This document shows positions 43,702 through 52,861 of a stretch of 64,000 bases of DNA, piece by piece. Location of the stretch: positions 629,208-693,207 of the forward strand of contig WASS01000020.1 in the NCBI GenBank assembly GCA_009712635.1. Reading direction: 5' to 3'. Numbering within the stretch: the first letter of the stretch is position 1; each line of letters begins with the position of its first letter. Source of the DNA: Hungatella sp. (lineage in GTDB: Bacteria > Bacillota > Clostridia > Lachnospirales > Lachnospiraceae). The notes beneath the pieces were generated by a model that was not told where the DNA came from, ran no database searches, and worked only from the letters and a program-made list of their open reading frames with translations. The position numbers were made by a program, and so were the translations under genes.

Positions 43702-44526
43702 TTAAAATTCCTGTTTCTTAAGGGATTCATAAGAAGAATCGCAAAGATACACTTTAGGATTGGGAATCAGCTTCGGTTTCAGTTCATTATAGTATTCAGT
43801 TAATGTTGCGGTCATATACGGCATAATCCAAAGATATGCGATTCCAAAAGAACAATATCCAAGTAAAACCAGTCCCATAAAGCTCAAATTAATATAGAAA
43901 AGACTGCCCTTGTGCCCTTTCATCATCTCTACACTCTCTTTAAAACATCTGAAAATCCCTTTATCCGGCGCTTCCACAAATATAAACGCAGCCTGGGCCA
44001 GATACAAAGATGTGATCGTAACTCCGATTAAAAGCAACAGATAGGTAACGATCAGGAGAACGATCATAACTGGAATATAATTTGTAATTTCTGCCACCAC
44101 CATTACCACATAATAAGGAATGGACCAAACCATTGAAATCAGAAACATGATCAGATTCAGACCAATAAATTTATGGGGCTTGTTTTTAAAACCATAAAGC
44201 AGATCTGATATATGTACCGGCTTATTCTCACTTATATTTAAATAGATCTTTAAGTTTCCAGGTGTAAACAGGGACACGAGAACAACCAAAAATATCATGG
44301 ATACCACCACAATTGCTATGATGATGATATATTCCGCCATACTGCCGCTTAATCCGTATATACTGCCAGATCCCAGAATTCCGGCGATCAGGCCTGCAAA
44401 AAACATGATTACTAAAACAATTGTTATAATAGCGTTCATAATTAACTGAACACCAACGCAGAGCCCGTAATTGCCCTGTAGTTTCTGTTTTGCACGTTTT
44501 TTCAATTCTTTTGATGAAATTTTCAC
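43702..44526 (-). CDS. DUF975 family membrane protein
   Basis: A 274-residue protein with about six membrane segments and a basic N-terminal stretch SSKELKKRAKQKLQGNYG, as in DUF975 proteins of Firmicutes. Function is unknown. Its start overlaps the stop of the upstream DUF4190-like gene by one base, so translation is coupled. No signal sequence for export is needed as the first helix (about 28-60) anchors it. Confidence 0.85.
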   Translation of the reverse strand: MKISSKELKKRAKQKLQGNYGLCVGVQLIMNAIITIVLVIMFFAGLIAGILGSGSIYGLSGSMAEYIIIIAIVVVSMIFLVVLVSLFTPGNLKIYLNISENKPVHISDLLYGFKNKPHKFIGLNLIMFLISMVWSIPYYVVMVVAEITNYIPVMIVLLIVTYLLLLIGVTITSLYLAQAAFIFVEAPDKGIFRCFKESVEMMKGHKGSLFYINLSFMGLVLLGYCSFGIAYLWIMPYMTATLTEYYNELKPKLIPNPKVYLCDSSYESLKKQEF

Positions 44527-44849
44527 TAAAATCCACCTCCTGCAGCAAGTTCCTTCATCAGCCCCGATGCTACAAACAGAATAAACACAATTGCAGTAAA
44601 CACCAGACCAATGATAGAAGTAATCAGTCCTGCCAATGCATTTCCTTCAAAGCGATCCTGGGTCTTGGAAAGCAGGGCGAATACAATTCCCAGACTTCCA
44701 AAGATAAGGCCTCCGAAGCAACAGCAGGAAGTGACGATTCCGATAATTCCCATTATCAGCGAGGCAAGTGCCATATTATTCTGTTTAGTCTTCAGAGGCT
44801 GTTGGTATGTAGAAATATCATCCAAATTCATTTGATTATCCTGATCCAT
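44526..44849 (-). CDS. DUF4190-like small membrane protein
   Basis: A 107-residue protein with two membrane helices (about 27-57 and 68-100). The first is Gly- and Cys-rich (LIMGIIGIVTSCCCFGG), the pattern of DUF4190-type proteins. Function unknown. It overlaps the DUF975 gene by one base, suggesting the two form a functional pair in the membrane. AAGGAG precedes the ATG. Confidence 0.8.
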   Translation of the reverse strand: MDQDNQMNLDDISTYQQPLKTKQNNMALASLIMGIIGIVTSCCCFGGLIFGSLGIVFALLSKTQDRFEGNALAGLITSIIGLVFTAIVFILFVASGLMKELAAGGGF

Positions 44850-44935
44850 GAATTATCATCTCCTTTTAATCATAATAAAGGCATTATACATTATTTTCCA
44901 TTGTATGTAAAATGAAGTTTTTCTTTCAATTTGCA

Positions 44936-44970
44936 CAAAAAATGCAGCAGGGCTTTTCATTCCTGCTGCA
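44936..44970 (-). terminator. Terminator of metNIQ
   Basis: A GC-rich stem (TGCAGCAGG, 44943-44951 region, with CCTGCTGCA, 44962-44970) is followed in the minus direction by ATTTTTT, 26 bases after the metQ stop. Confidence 0.88.
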
Positions 44971-44996
44971 CGATGGTTTTTATCCCTATTCACTTA

Positions 44997-45899
44997 TTAG
45001 AAAGAAGGAACGACCGCTCCGTTGTAAGTATCTTCAATGAACTTTTTCACGGTATCGCTGGTTAACGCTTCAACCAGGGCTTTTGTCTTCTCGTTTGTTT
45101 CATCTCCCTTACGGACTGCAACGATGTTGCTGTAACGGGTTGCTGCTGCTGAGGAAGCATCTTCTACTGCAAGTGCATCAGAAACTTTTAATCCGGCATC
45201 AATTGCATAGTTTCCGTTAATAACGGCAATGTCCACATCACCAAGAGAGCGGGGAAGCTGGGCAGCCTCTACCTCAACGATTTTAAAGTTCTTGTCATTC
45301 TTTACAATGTCATTCTTGGTTGCTTCCAGACCCACACCATCTTTTAACTGGATAAGACCTTTGTCAGCCAGAAGATTTAATGCTCTTGCTTCATTGGATA
45401 CATCATTTGGTACAGCGATCTGTGCTCCTTCTGCAAGACTGTCCAGAGATTTGCTCTTTCCTGCATAGATTCCGTATGGCTCATAATGAATGGAGCCAGC
45501 GCTGACTAAATCGGTTCCTTTTTCCTGATTAAACTGATCTAAATATGGCTGATGCTGGAAGTAGTTGGCATCTAAGTCGCCGGAGTCAAGTGCAACGTTT
45601 GGCTGAACGTAATCAGTATACTCTTTTACAACCAGCTCATATCCTTTTTCCTTTAAAATATCTTTTGCAGCATTTAAAATCTCTGCATGAGGAGCAGGTG
45701 TTGCTCCTACCACAATTTTCTCCAGTTTGCCGGAAGCCTCTGTCTTGCTCTCTGCTTCTGCCTTTGTCTCAGCAGCCGTTGTTTCCGTTTTGGACTCTGC
45801 TGCAGCCGTGGTAGCCGGTGCTTCTTTGCTTCCTGCGCAGCCGGTCAATGCTCCTGCCAAAAGCAGGGTTGCGGTTAAAGCATAAAAAGATTTTTTCAT
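44997..45899 (-). CDS. metQ: Methionine ABC transporter substrate-binding lipoprotein
   Basis: A 300-residue lipoprotein of the NlpA/MetQ family that captures methionine outside the membrane. The signal peptide ends in the lipobox LTGC (Cys21). A Thr/Ala/Glu-rich linker (about 25-60) tethers the binding domain, which starts with KIVVGATPAPHAEIL and has DYVQPNVALDSGDLDANYFQHQPYL (part shown: DLDANYFQHQPYL). It is the third gene of metNIQ, 46 bases after metI, with CAGGAGG upstream. Confidence 0.95.
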   Translation of the reverse strand: MKKSFYALTATLLLAGALTGCAGSKEAPATTAAAESKTETTAAETKAEAESKTEASGKLEKIVVGATPAPHAEILNAAKDILKEKGYELVVKEYTDYVQPNVALDSGDLDANYFQHQPYLDQFNQEKGTDLVSAGSIHYEPYGIYAGKSKSLDSLAEGAQIAVPNDVSNEARALNLLADKGLIQLKDGVGLEATKNDIVKNDKNFKIVEVEAAQLPRSLGDVDIAVINGNYAIDAGLKVSDALAVEDASSAAATRYSNIVAVRKGDETNEKTKALVEALTSDTVKKFIEDTYNGAVVPSF

Positions 45900-45945
45900 A
45901 ATGTTTTCCTCCTGAAAATTTATTTAATAACGCCAGTGGCAGTTA

Positions 45946-46611
45946 CTATTTAATTCGCTTGTCACTCATTCTGGAAAGCTTCATGCCTGCTTCCTGAATT
46001 ATCTGGACAATGATAACAAGAATGGCAACTGTAATAAACATCATCACAGTCTGATACCGGTAATAACCATATTTGATGGCGATATCTCCCAGACCGCCTC
46101 CTCCTACAAAACCAGACATTGCAGAGTAAGCAAGGATGGTGGTAACGGATAAAGCTGCTCCCACTAAAAGGGAAGGCTTTGCTTCCGGCAGAAGCACTTT
46201 TAAAATAATCTGCATAGCGGAAGCTCCCATGGATTTGGCCGCTTCGATCACTCCAGCATCCACTTCTTTAAAGGAAGATTCCACTACTCTGGCAACATAC
46301 GGTGCCGATGCGATAACCAGAGGAGGGATGACAGCTTTTGCTCCCAATGTCGTGCCAGCAATAATCTTGGTAATGGGCATTACCATAATCAGCAGAATGA
46401 TAAAAGGTACGGACCGAAGCAGATTGATGATCAGTCCCAGAATTCTCTGAAGCCAGGGAATCGGGTAGATTCCGTCTTTATCCATAACTATCAGAATGAT
46501 TCCTAAGGGTATTCCGATTAAATAAGCGAAAAAGGATGATGTGAAAGTCATGAAGAGGGTTTCCCAGACACCTAATTTTAACATCGCTATAGTTGCAGCA
46601 TCAAAGGTCAT
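45946..46611 (-). CDS. metI: Methionine ABC transporter permease
   Basis: A 221-residue permease with five to six membrane helices, the usual length. The inner-membrane coupling motif near EVDAGVIEAAKSMGASAMQIILKV (part: EAAKSMGASAMQI) contacts MetN. It starts 11 bases before the end of metN, so translation of the two is coupled. Confidence 0.95.
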   Translation of the reverse strand: MTFDAATIAMLKLGVWETLFMTFTSSFFAYLIGIPLGIILIVMDKDGIYPIPWLQRILGLIINLLRSVPFIILLIMVMPITKIIAGTTLGAKAVIPPLVIASAPYVARVVESSFKEVDAGVIEAAKSMGASAMQIILKVLLPEAKPSLLVGAALSVTTILAYSAMSGFVGGGGLGDIAIKYGYYRYQTVMMFITVAILVIIVQIIQEAGMKLSRMSDKRIK

Positions 46612-47623
46612 AATCCTTCACCTCCTCAAAATTAATGTTTGCTGTTTTCAAATAATTTAAGATACGGTTCTGGTCAATCTCTTCTTCCGGAAGCTGAATC
46701 ACCATCTGACCCATAGCGGTTCCTCCGATATCACGGGTTTCTGCATGCATAATATTTACCGGTACTTTACAGGCAAGTATCATATTGGATAAAACTGGTT
46801 CAAAGGAAGAACGTCCGTCAAAGGATATGCGGATTCTTCTGTTGCTGCCAAACCGTATTGCCTGTTCTGCCGCGTCTCCCAGAATCAGCTGTCTTCCGAT
46901 CTTGGACTTTGGTCCGGAAAAGATGTCAGCGACGCAGCCCACTTCCGCAATGTGACTCTGATCGATGATTGCAACTCTGTCGCAGATCGCTTCAATAACC
47001 GACATCTCATGGGTGATCACCACCACTGTAACACCCATGTTTTTATTGATTTCTTTTAAAAGACCCAGTATGGATTTCGTTGTGTTGGGATCCAGGGCAC
47101 TGGTGGCTTCGTCGCAAAGTAGAATCTTGGGATTTGTGGCAAGGGCTCTTGCAATGGCCACTCTTTGCTTCTGACCTCCGGAAAGCTGGGAAGGATACGC
47201 TTTTGCCCGTTCCTTTAAACCAACCAGTTCTAAAAGCTCCATGGATCTTTTTACTGCTTCCTTTTTTGGCACATTGGCTATTTCAAGAGGGAAGCATACA
47301 TTCTGCAGTACATTCCTTTGTGCAAGTAAATTAAACTGCTGAAAAATCATGCCCATGGATTGCCTTGCCCGTCTCTGCTTTCTGGGGCTCATGGCTGCCA
47401 GACTCTGATTTTCAAATAACACATCACCGGATGTGGGGACCTCTAAATAGTTGATACAACGGACAAGGGTACTTTTGCCAGCACCGCTTAAACCAATAAT
47501 TCCAAATATCTCTCCTCGTTCAATAGAGAGATTGATATCGTCCAATGCTTTAATGGGACCGTTTGAGGTAAAAAATTCTTTTCCCAGCCCAACCAGCTGT
47601 ATAATAGGTTCTTCTGACTGCAT
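46601..47623 (-). CDS. metN: Methionine ABC transporter ATP-binding protein
   Basis: A 340-residue ATPase driving methionine import. Walker A is GLSGAGKST, the signature LSGGQKQRVAIARALA, Walker B ILLCDEATSALD. The C-terminal NIL domain (from about 265) is present; in E. coli it binds methionine and inhibits transport when internal Met is high. It is the first gene of metNIQ. The 300-base leader holds a Met/Cys-rich peptide gene and a terminator, not a SAM riboswitch. Confidence 0.96.
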   Translation of the reverse strand: MQSEEPIIQLVGLGKEFFTSNGPIKALDDINLSIERGEIFGIIGLSGAGKSTLVRCINYLEVPTSGDVLFENQSLAAMSPRKQRRARQSMGMIFQQFNLLAQRNVLQNVCFPLEIANVPKKEAVKRSMELLELVGLKERAKAYPSQLSGGQKQRVAIARALATNPKILLCDEATSALDPNTTKSILGLLKEINKNMGVTVVVITHEMSVIEAICDRVAIIDQSHIAEVGCVADIFSGPKSKIGRQLILGDAAEQAIRFGSNRRIRISFDGRSSFEPVLSNMILACKVPVNIMHAETRDIGGTAMGQMVIQLPEEEIDQNRILNYLKTANINFEEVKDYDL

Positions 47624-47649
47624 GTGTCATTTCCTTTCTTTTTATGTAC

Positions 47650-47683
47650 AAAAAGGCCGCAAGCCCTGCACAGACCTGCGACC
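47650..47683 (-). terminator. Attenuator-type terminator in the metN leader
   Basis: In the minus direction an 11-bp stem with two or three G-T pairs (arms beginning at 47683 and ending at 47655) is followed by TTTTT. It lies between the leader peptide and the metN start. A palindrome CCGCATATGCGG (47692-47703) stands just upstream and could take part in an alternative fold. Confidence 0.75.
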
Positions 47684-47745
47684 TGAAAATTCCGCATATG
47701 CGGTTTCCAGAGAACTCCTATCACAATCTATACAAATGAATTCCT

Positions 47746-47841
47746 TTATCGGTTTTTTACGCATTCAGAGAAACAACACATCATCATACACATGCCGTTC
47801 ATCTGATCCATATTCATCTGCATAGCTGTTAACCGTCTCAT
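47746..47841 (-). CDS. Met/Cys-rich leader peptide of metNIQ (31 aa)
   Basis: A minus-strand frame of 31 codons with AAAGGAG seven to eight bases before its ATG at 47841. Of 31 residues nine are Met (1, 7, 9, 11, 14, 17, 19, 20, 21) and four are Cys (18, 22, 23, 27); residues 17-23 read MCMMMCC. It sits between a clear promoter (47900-47928) and the terminator at 47650-47683, before the methionine transporter genes. This is the arrangement of amino-acid leader peptides such as those of trp and leu operons: ribosome stalling at Met or Cys codons would change leader folding and allow read-through. The function is inferred. A Met/Cys-rich peptide could instead bind copper, but the position argues for attenuation. 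Confidence 0.72.
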   Translation of the reverse strand: MRRLTAMQMNMDQMNGMCMMMCCFSECVKNR

Positions 47842-47899
47842 GGCAGCCGCTCCTTTCCCTAATCCCTACAGAGATAGTAGGTATATCTTTATGAGGCGT

Positions 47900-47928
47900 A
47901 TTTTACGCTCTATTATCTCATTTGTCAA
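47900..47928 (-). promoter_or_regulatory. Promoter of the metNIQ leader
   Basis: Minus-strand TTGACA (47923-47928) and TAAAAT (47900-47905) are 17 bases apart, about 50 bases before the leader-peptide ATG. Confidence 0.8.
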
Positions 47929-47956
47929 TAGTTTTTTTGATATACGGAAATATTAT

Positions 47957-49360
47957 TTATGAACAGAGATCTACAATTACCTGTGCAAAGATCTTTGCGC
48001 TCACCAGTAGTTCGTCTATGACAGCAAACTCATCGGCTCCATGCATACGGTTATCCGTTCCAGGCAAAGAGGCTCCAAAGGCGACACCGTTATTCAACTC
48101 ATGAACGTAGGTTCCACCTCCCATGGAAATGCACTCTCCCTTTAAACCAGTATAGGATTCATAGGCATTTAAGAGGGTCTTAACGAAATCTGAATTACCG
48201 TCAACGTGGTGAGGCGGGCGCATGGAATCATTATGCAGGGTAAATCCCTTTTCTTCCATATTCTTTCTTACTACATCAAGGACATTTTCCTTTGTTGCAC
48301 AGATAGGACAGCGGCTGTCAAAGGTTCCGGAAAGGCCGGACTGTGTCACTTCCAAAAGGCTGAATGCCAGAGTTAATCCACCTGAAAGTTCATCACTCAT
48401 GGCGATGCCAAGGGCTTTCCCTTCTGTATCACCGTGAGGAATCAGCTCAAGAAGACGTTCAATCATGGTGATCTGAGGACATTTTGCAAATGGAAGCTTT
48501 GTTAAATAAACCAAAAGACCGGTTAATGCATTATTGCCCTCTTTTGGTGTGGAGGCATGGGCACTTTCTCCCACAGCAGTAATATGAGTCAGGTCGCCTT
48601 CGAACGCCAATTCAAAACGAACTCCAGTCTCCTGCTCACAATCTGCGGCGATACTGGTTAATACCTCTTTGTCAAAGCCTGCAACAGAAGCATTGGCCTT
48701 ACCCGGCACGACATTTACCTTAACGCCTGCTTTGATGCTTACAAGCTTTGGAAGTGCAGCTGACGGCTCCCAGTCAGCTGTAAAATGACCGTTTAATCCG
48801 CCTTTTTCCGTGTTGACAACCGGGAATGCTCCGTCTGGAGAAAAGGTCATAGGCGCTTCCTTTTCGATGGAATAATAATGGGCAATATCGGAACTGCCGC
48901 ATTCTTCATCGGTTCCAAGGATCAGGCGTACATTCTTCTTTAACGGAATATTTAATTCCTTCACTGCACGCATGGCATAAAGAGCTGCCATTGCAGGTCC
49001 TTTATCATCGGAGGTTCCTCTTCCGAATAATTTGTCCCCTTTTACAACTGGTTCAAAAGGTTCTGTCTCTTTCCAGCCTTCTCCTGCCGGCACCACATCC
49101 AGATGGGCCAGAATATCGAGCTGGTGTTCCTTATCATTTAAATCGGCTGTTCCCACATAGTTATCATAATTGGTGATGGTAAAACCATAAGAGTCCGCGA
49201 TATCAAGCGCTTCCTCCAGCGCCTGAAATGCTCCGGGACCATAAGGCATCCCTTCTTTGTAAGGCATCTTCTCACTGTTGATTCTGCAAAGCCTGCAGAT
49301 ATCTTCAATCATTTCCTCCTTATGAGAATCAATGTACTGGCCAATCTCTTTCTTATACAT
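47957..49360 (-). CDS. pepV: Dipeptidase PepV (M20 family)
   Basis: A 467-residue metallo-dipeptidase of the M20/PepV (Sapep) group, cleaving dipeptides with an unblocked N-terminus. Metal ligands are visible in LDILAHLDVVPAGEGW, GRGTSDDKGP and GTDEECGSSD; a lid domain is inserted in the middle (about 185-330). GGTYVHELNNGVAFG near the end carries the last ligand His. It is cytoplasmic and supplies amino acids from peptides. It lies upstream of the metNIQ promoter on the same strand, but a promoter separates them. Confidence 0.93.
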   Translation of the reverse strand: MYKKEIGQYIDSHKEEMIEDICRLCRINSEKMPYKEGMPYGPGAFQALEEALDIADSYGFTITNYDNYVGTADLNDKEHQLDILAHLDVVPAGEGWKETEPFEPVVKGDKLFGRGTSDDKGPAMAALYAMRAVKELNIPLKKNVRLILGTDEECGSSDIAHYYSIEKEAPMTFSPDGAFPVVNTEKGGLNGHFTADWEPSAALPKLVSIKAGVKVNVVPGKANASVAGFDKEVLTSIAADCEQETGVRFELAFEGDLTHITAVGESAHASTPKEGNNALTGLLVYLTKLPFAKCPQITMIERLLELIPHGDTEGKALGIAMSDELSGGLTLAFSLLEVTQSGLSGTFDSRCPICATKENVLDVVRKNMEEKGFTLHNDSMRPPHHVDGNSDFVKTLLNAYESYTGLKGECISMGGGTYVHELNNGVAFGASLPGTDNRMHGADEFAVIDELLVSAKIFAQVIVDLCS

Positions 49361-49392
49361 AAATCCGCACCCCTTTCTGCTTTACTGTCTTT

Positions 49393-49845
49393 TTATTTCA
49401 TCATGGCAGCCAGTGTCTCATTCACTACCTTGCCATCTGCTTTTCCCTTAACTTTAGGCATCAGAACTTTCATGATCTTTCCTTTGTCCGCAGCAGTGGG
49501 TGTTTCAATTCCAAGCTCAGCAAGCACACCGCTTATGATCTCCTTAATCTGATCCACACCCATATCCTCTGGAGCGAACTCTTTGTATACTGCTATTCTG
49601 AAAGTAGCCTCTTCTTTTATGTCAGTACGGTCTGCCGGAGCCTGCTCAAATGTCTCCTGAGTCTGTCTCAGTTCCTTCTTCACAACTGCATCTGCTTCTT
49701 CATCCGTAATTGGCGTATGGTCTTTCTTATCAATCTCAAAATTCTTAAGAGCGGAAAGAAGCATGGATAACGCATCTTTTCTCTGCTTATCCTTTGCCTT
49801 CATCGCTTCTACCATCGCCTGTCTTACTTCATCAATTCTACTCAT
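49393..49845 (-). CDS. yqeY: GatB/YqeY domain protein
   Basis: A 150-residue protein matching YqeY: an N-terminal helical domain with MKAKDKQRKDALSMLLSALKN (part: KDKQRKDALSML) and a C-terminal tail domain like that of GatB (MKVLMPKVKGKADGK, VVNETLAAM). It probably interacts with a tRNA or with a tRNA-dependent amidotransferase, though the function is not proven. It lies between prfC and pepV on the same strand with short gaps. Confidence 0.93.
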   Translation of the reverse strand: MSRIDEVRQAMVEAMKAKDKQRKDALSMLLSALKNFEIDKKDHTPITDEEADAVVKKELRQTQETFEQAPADRTDIKEEATFRIAVYKEFAPEDMGVDQIKEIISGVLAELGIETPTAADKGKIMKVLMPKVKGKADGKVVNETLAAMMK

Positions 49846-49895
49846 TGTCTGCTGCCTCCTTGTTTTTATACATGACCAGATTCTGCAATTGTTAA

Positions 49896-51485
49896 TTAGT
49901 TGTGTCCGAATTCTGAAAGTTTGAGATCCGGATTACGGTCCAGAACCATTCCGACACTCCAGCTGTTTACAAATAGCAGAAGCGGGTTATCTTTTAAGTC
50001 CTTAATACGTTTCATGTCGGAAGTTCCCTGAATTTTTGCCACATCAATCTCCGCACTGTTTACGATCCAGCGGATATGCTCATATGGCAGCTTTTCAAGC
50101 TTCACTTCCACGTTGTATTCATTCTCCAGACGATAGGTAAGAACTTCAAACTGCAGTTCTCCCACCACGCCTACAATGATCTCTTCCATTCCGGTATTAA
50201 ATTCCTGGAAAATCTGGATCGCACCTTCCTGGGCGATCTGATTCACACCTTTAATAAACTGCTTGCGCTTCATGGTATCGATCTGACGCACTCTGGCAAA
50301 ATGCTCCGGTGCAAACGTAGGGATTCCTTCGAATTCAAATTTTTCATTGGATTTACAGAGGGTATCTCCGATGGAGAAAATACCTGGATCAAATACACCG
50401 ATGATGTCTCCGCCATATGCCTCTTCTATAATCTTTCTATCCTGGGCCATCATTTGCTGTGGCTGGGATAAGCGCAGTTTTTTTCCGCCCTGAACATGAT
50501 TTACTTCCATTCCTGCATCAAACTTACCGGAAACAATTCTCATGAAAGCAATCCTGTCCCTGTGTGCCTTATTCATATTTGCCTGGATCTTAAAGACAAA
50601 CGCAGAAAAATCCTCATCAAAAGGATCAACCACACCTGTGGTGGTCAGTCTCGGAAGAGGTGAGGTGGTCATCTGAAGAAAATGCTGTAAAAATGTTTCA
50701 ACACCGAAGTTGGTCAGCGCAGAGCCGAAAAATACAGGAGATAAATCTCCTCTGCCAACCCGATCCATGTCCAGTTCATCGCTGGCACCGTCAAGAAGTT
50801 CTATCTCGTCCATCAGCTGTCTGTGGAAGGATTCTCCAATTAAGTCATCCACGTGACTGTCTCCTAACTGAACTTCAGTGGCTTCTACTTCTTTTTGTCC
50901 ATTCATGGCTGCCTTAAAGGTGGTAATTGTACCCTTAAACCTGTCATAAACACCTTTAAACTCTCTGCCGCAGCCAATAGGCCAGTTCACCGGACAGGTT
51001 CTGATACCAAGAACGGATTCAATCTCATCCATCAGCTCAAAGGGATCTCTTGCCTCCCGGTCCATCTTATTTATAAAGGTAAAAATCGGTATATGCCTCA
51101 TCACACAGACTTTAAAAAGCTTAATCGTCTGTGCTTCCACGCCCTTGGAACCATCAATAACCATGACTGCAGAATCTGCCGCCATCAAAGTACGATACGT
51201 ATCCTCAGAGAAATCCTGGTGTCCGGGGGTGTCCAAAATGTTAATACAAAATCCGTCGTAATTAAACTGTAACACGGAGGAGGTTACGGAAATACCTCTT
51301 TCCTTTTCGATCTCCATCCAGTCGGAAACCGCATGTCTTGATGATTTTCTTCCTTTTACAGAGCCTGCTAAATTAATGGCTCCTCCATATAGAAGAAACT
51401 TCTCTGTCAGTGTGGTTTTTCCCGCATCTGGATGGGAAATGATGGCAAATGTTCTTCTCTTCTTTATTTCTTCTGCAATATTCAC
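49896..51485 (-). CDS. prfC: Peptide chain release factor 3
   Basis: A 529-residue translational GTPase that recycles RF1/RF2 after termination. The G-domain motifs are ISHPDAGKTT (G1), a DTPGH (G3) motif and FINKMDREARD (G4). The following barrel and C-terminal domains are of normal length. It is the first gene of a prfC-yqeY-pepV run. AGGAGG-like sequence stands before the ATG. Confidence 0.97.
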   Translation of the reverse strand: MNIAEEIKKRRTFAIISHPDAGKTTLTEKFLLYGGAINLAGSVKGRKSSRHAVSDWMEIEKERGISVTSSVLQFNYDGFCINILDTPGHQDFSEDTYRTLMAADSAVMVIDGSKGVEAQTIKLFKVCVMRHIPIFTFINKMDREARDPFELMDEIESVLGIRTCPVNWPIGCGREFKGVYDRFKGTITTFKAAMNGQKEVEATEVQLGDSHVDDLIGESFHRQLMDEIELLDGASDELDMDRVGRGDLSPVFFGSALTNFGVETFLQHFLQMTTSPLPRLTTTGVVDPFDEDFSAFVFKIQANMNKAHRDRIAFMRIVSGKFDAGMEVNHVQGGKKLRLSQPQQMMAQDRKIIEEAYGGDIIGVFDPGIFSIGDTLCKSNEKFEFEGIPTFAPEHFARVRQIDTMKRKQFIKGVNQIAQEGAIQIFQEFNTGMEEIIVGVVGELQFEVLTYRLENEYNVEVKLEKLPYEHIRWIVNSAEIDVAKIQGTSDMKRIKDLKDNPLLLFVNSWSVGMVLDRNPDLKLSEFGHN

Positions 51486-51595
51486 AAAAATAATTCCTCC
51501 AATTATACGTCTGGGTCTCGTCTATTGTAGTATGATTCCAACCATAAGTCAAGATTCTCATCGGCAGTTGGAATACGGAATTTTTCCTGTTGTGC

Positions 51596-52777
51596 CTAAA
51601 AAATCTCAGATAAGAGGCGGTGTGCTACTTCTTCTTTTGTCATCTTTTGGAGAGCAATCTCTCTGTCCTTTGTAATGATGGTAACTACGTTGGTGTCAGT
51701 TCCGAATCCGGCCCCTTCCACCTTTAGATTGTTGGCTACGATCATATCAATTTTTTTCCGGTTTAATTTTTCCCTGGAATTTTCCAGCATATTCTCTGTT
51801 TCCATGGAAAATCCGCAGAGAAACTGGCCTTTCGTTTTGTGTTCTCCAAGCCATTTTAAAATATCTTCCGTCCGTTCCAGCGAAAGAGTTAAATCTCCGT
51901 CTTTTTTCTTGGTCTTCTCTGTATTTACCTCTTTGGGGCGATAATCCGCAACCGCTGCAGCCTTGATCACCGCATCCTGCTCCCTGGCTTCTTTTGTCAC
52001 AGCTTCAAACATATCTGCAGCGCTTTCCACCTCTATGACTTTTACAAAAGAAGGCTTTTTAATCTCCGTTTTTCCAGTCACCAGTGTGACGCTGGCTCCT
52101 CTTAAAGCTGCAGCTTTGGCGATTGCATATCCCATCTTACCAGTAGAAAAATTAGTGAGATACCGCACCGGATCCAGTGCTTCTCTTGTTGGTCCTGCAG
52201 TAACAAGAATCCGCTTTCCTTCCAGATCCTTTTCATAGGCTGCTTCTCTTTCAATGTATTCAAAAAGAGTCTCCGGTTCCGGCATCTTGCCTGCTCCAAC
52301 ATCTCCGCAGGCAAGATAACCCACTGCCGGAGTAATCACTTCCATGCCATAGGACTGGCAGATTCTTATATTATCCTGTACTATGGGATTTTCATACATG
52401 TTTGTATTCATGGCAGGAGCTATGATCTTCTTACACTTACATGCTAAAACCGTTGTGGTAAGCATGTCATCTGCCATACCATGGGCAAGCTTTGCAATTA
52501 CGTTGGCACTGGCCGGAGCAATCATCACCACATCCGCTAACTTGGCAATGGAAACATGTTCAACCTGAAACTGAAAATTGCGGTCAAAGGTATCCACCAG
52601 GCATTTATTGCCGGTCAGTGATTCAAACGTAATTGGATTTATAAAATTAGTAGCATTCTCCGTCATGATTACATGGACGTTACAGCCTTGTTTCACCAGC
52701 ATGCTGGCAAGCCCCGCCGTTTTATAAGCTGCGATACTTCCTGTAACACCCAGAATTATATTTTTTCCTTTCAGCAT
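51596..52777 (-). CDS. coaBC: Bifunctional phosphopantothenoylcysteine decarboxylase / synthase
   Basis: A 393-residue fusion for two steps of coenzyme A synthesis. The N-terminal half (about 1-175) is the FMN-binding CoaC decarboxylase, with GVTGSIAAYK, the catalytic His region and PASANVIAKLAHGMADD. The C-terminal half (about 185-393) is CoaB, the CTP-dependent synthase, with TAGPTREALDPVRYLTN and STGKMGYAIA. It is divergent from coaX across a 84-base gap, so two CoA genes share a control region. Confidence 0.96.
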   Translation of the reverse strand: MLKGKNIILGVTGSIAAYKTAGLASMLVKQGCNVHVIMTENATNFINPITFESLTGNKCLVDTFDRNFQFQVEHVSIAKLADVVMIAPASANVIAKLAHGMADDMLTTTVLACKCKKIIAPAMNTNMYENPIVQDNIRICQSYGMEVITPAVGYLACGDVGAGKMPEPETLFEYIEREAAYEKDLEGKRILVTAGPTREALDPVRYLTNFSTGKMGYAIAKAAALRGASVTLVTGKTEIKKPSFVKVIEVESAADMFEAVTKEAREQDAVIKAAAVADYRPKEVNTEKTKKKDGDLTLSLERTEDILKWLGEHKTKGQFLCGFSMETENMLENSREKLNRKKIDMIVANNLKVEGAGFGTDTNVVTIITKDREIALQKMTKEEVAHRLLSEIF

Positions 52778-52861
52778 AATCGCCTCCCGTTGTTTTTCCT
52801 TTAAAAATATGATACTCTACAGTATAACACAAGAAAAAAAAGTTGGAAAGGAGTTCTCTCC

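Noticed and set aside
47451-47825. Plus-strand frame opposite metN and its leader
   Set aside because: A shadow of the metN N-terminus and leader peptide; no ribosome site.
47650-47899. SAM riboswitch or T-box before metN
   Set aside because: Looked for the S-box core, the T-box sequence AGGGTGGNACCGCG and stem I motifs on the minus strand; none is there. The leader peptide explains the region better.
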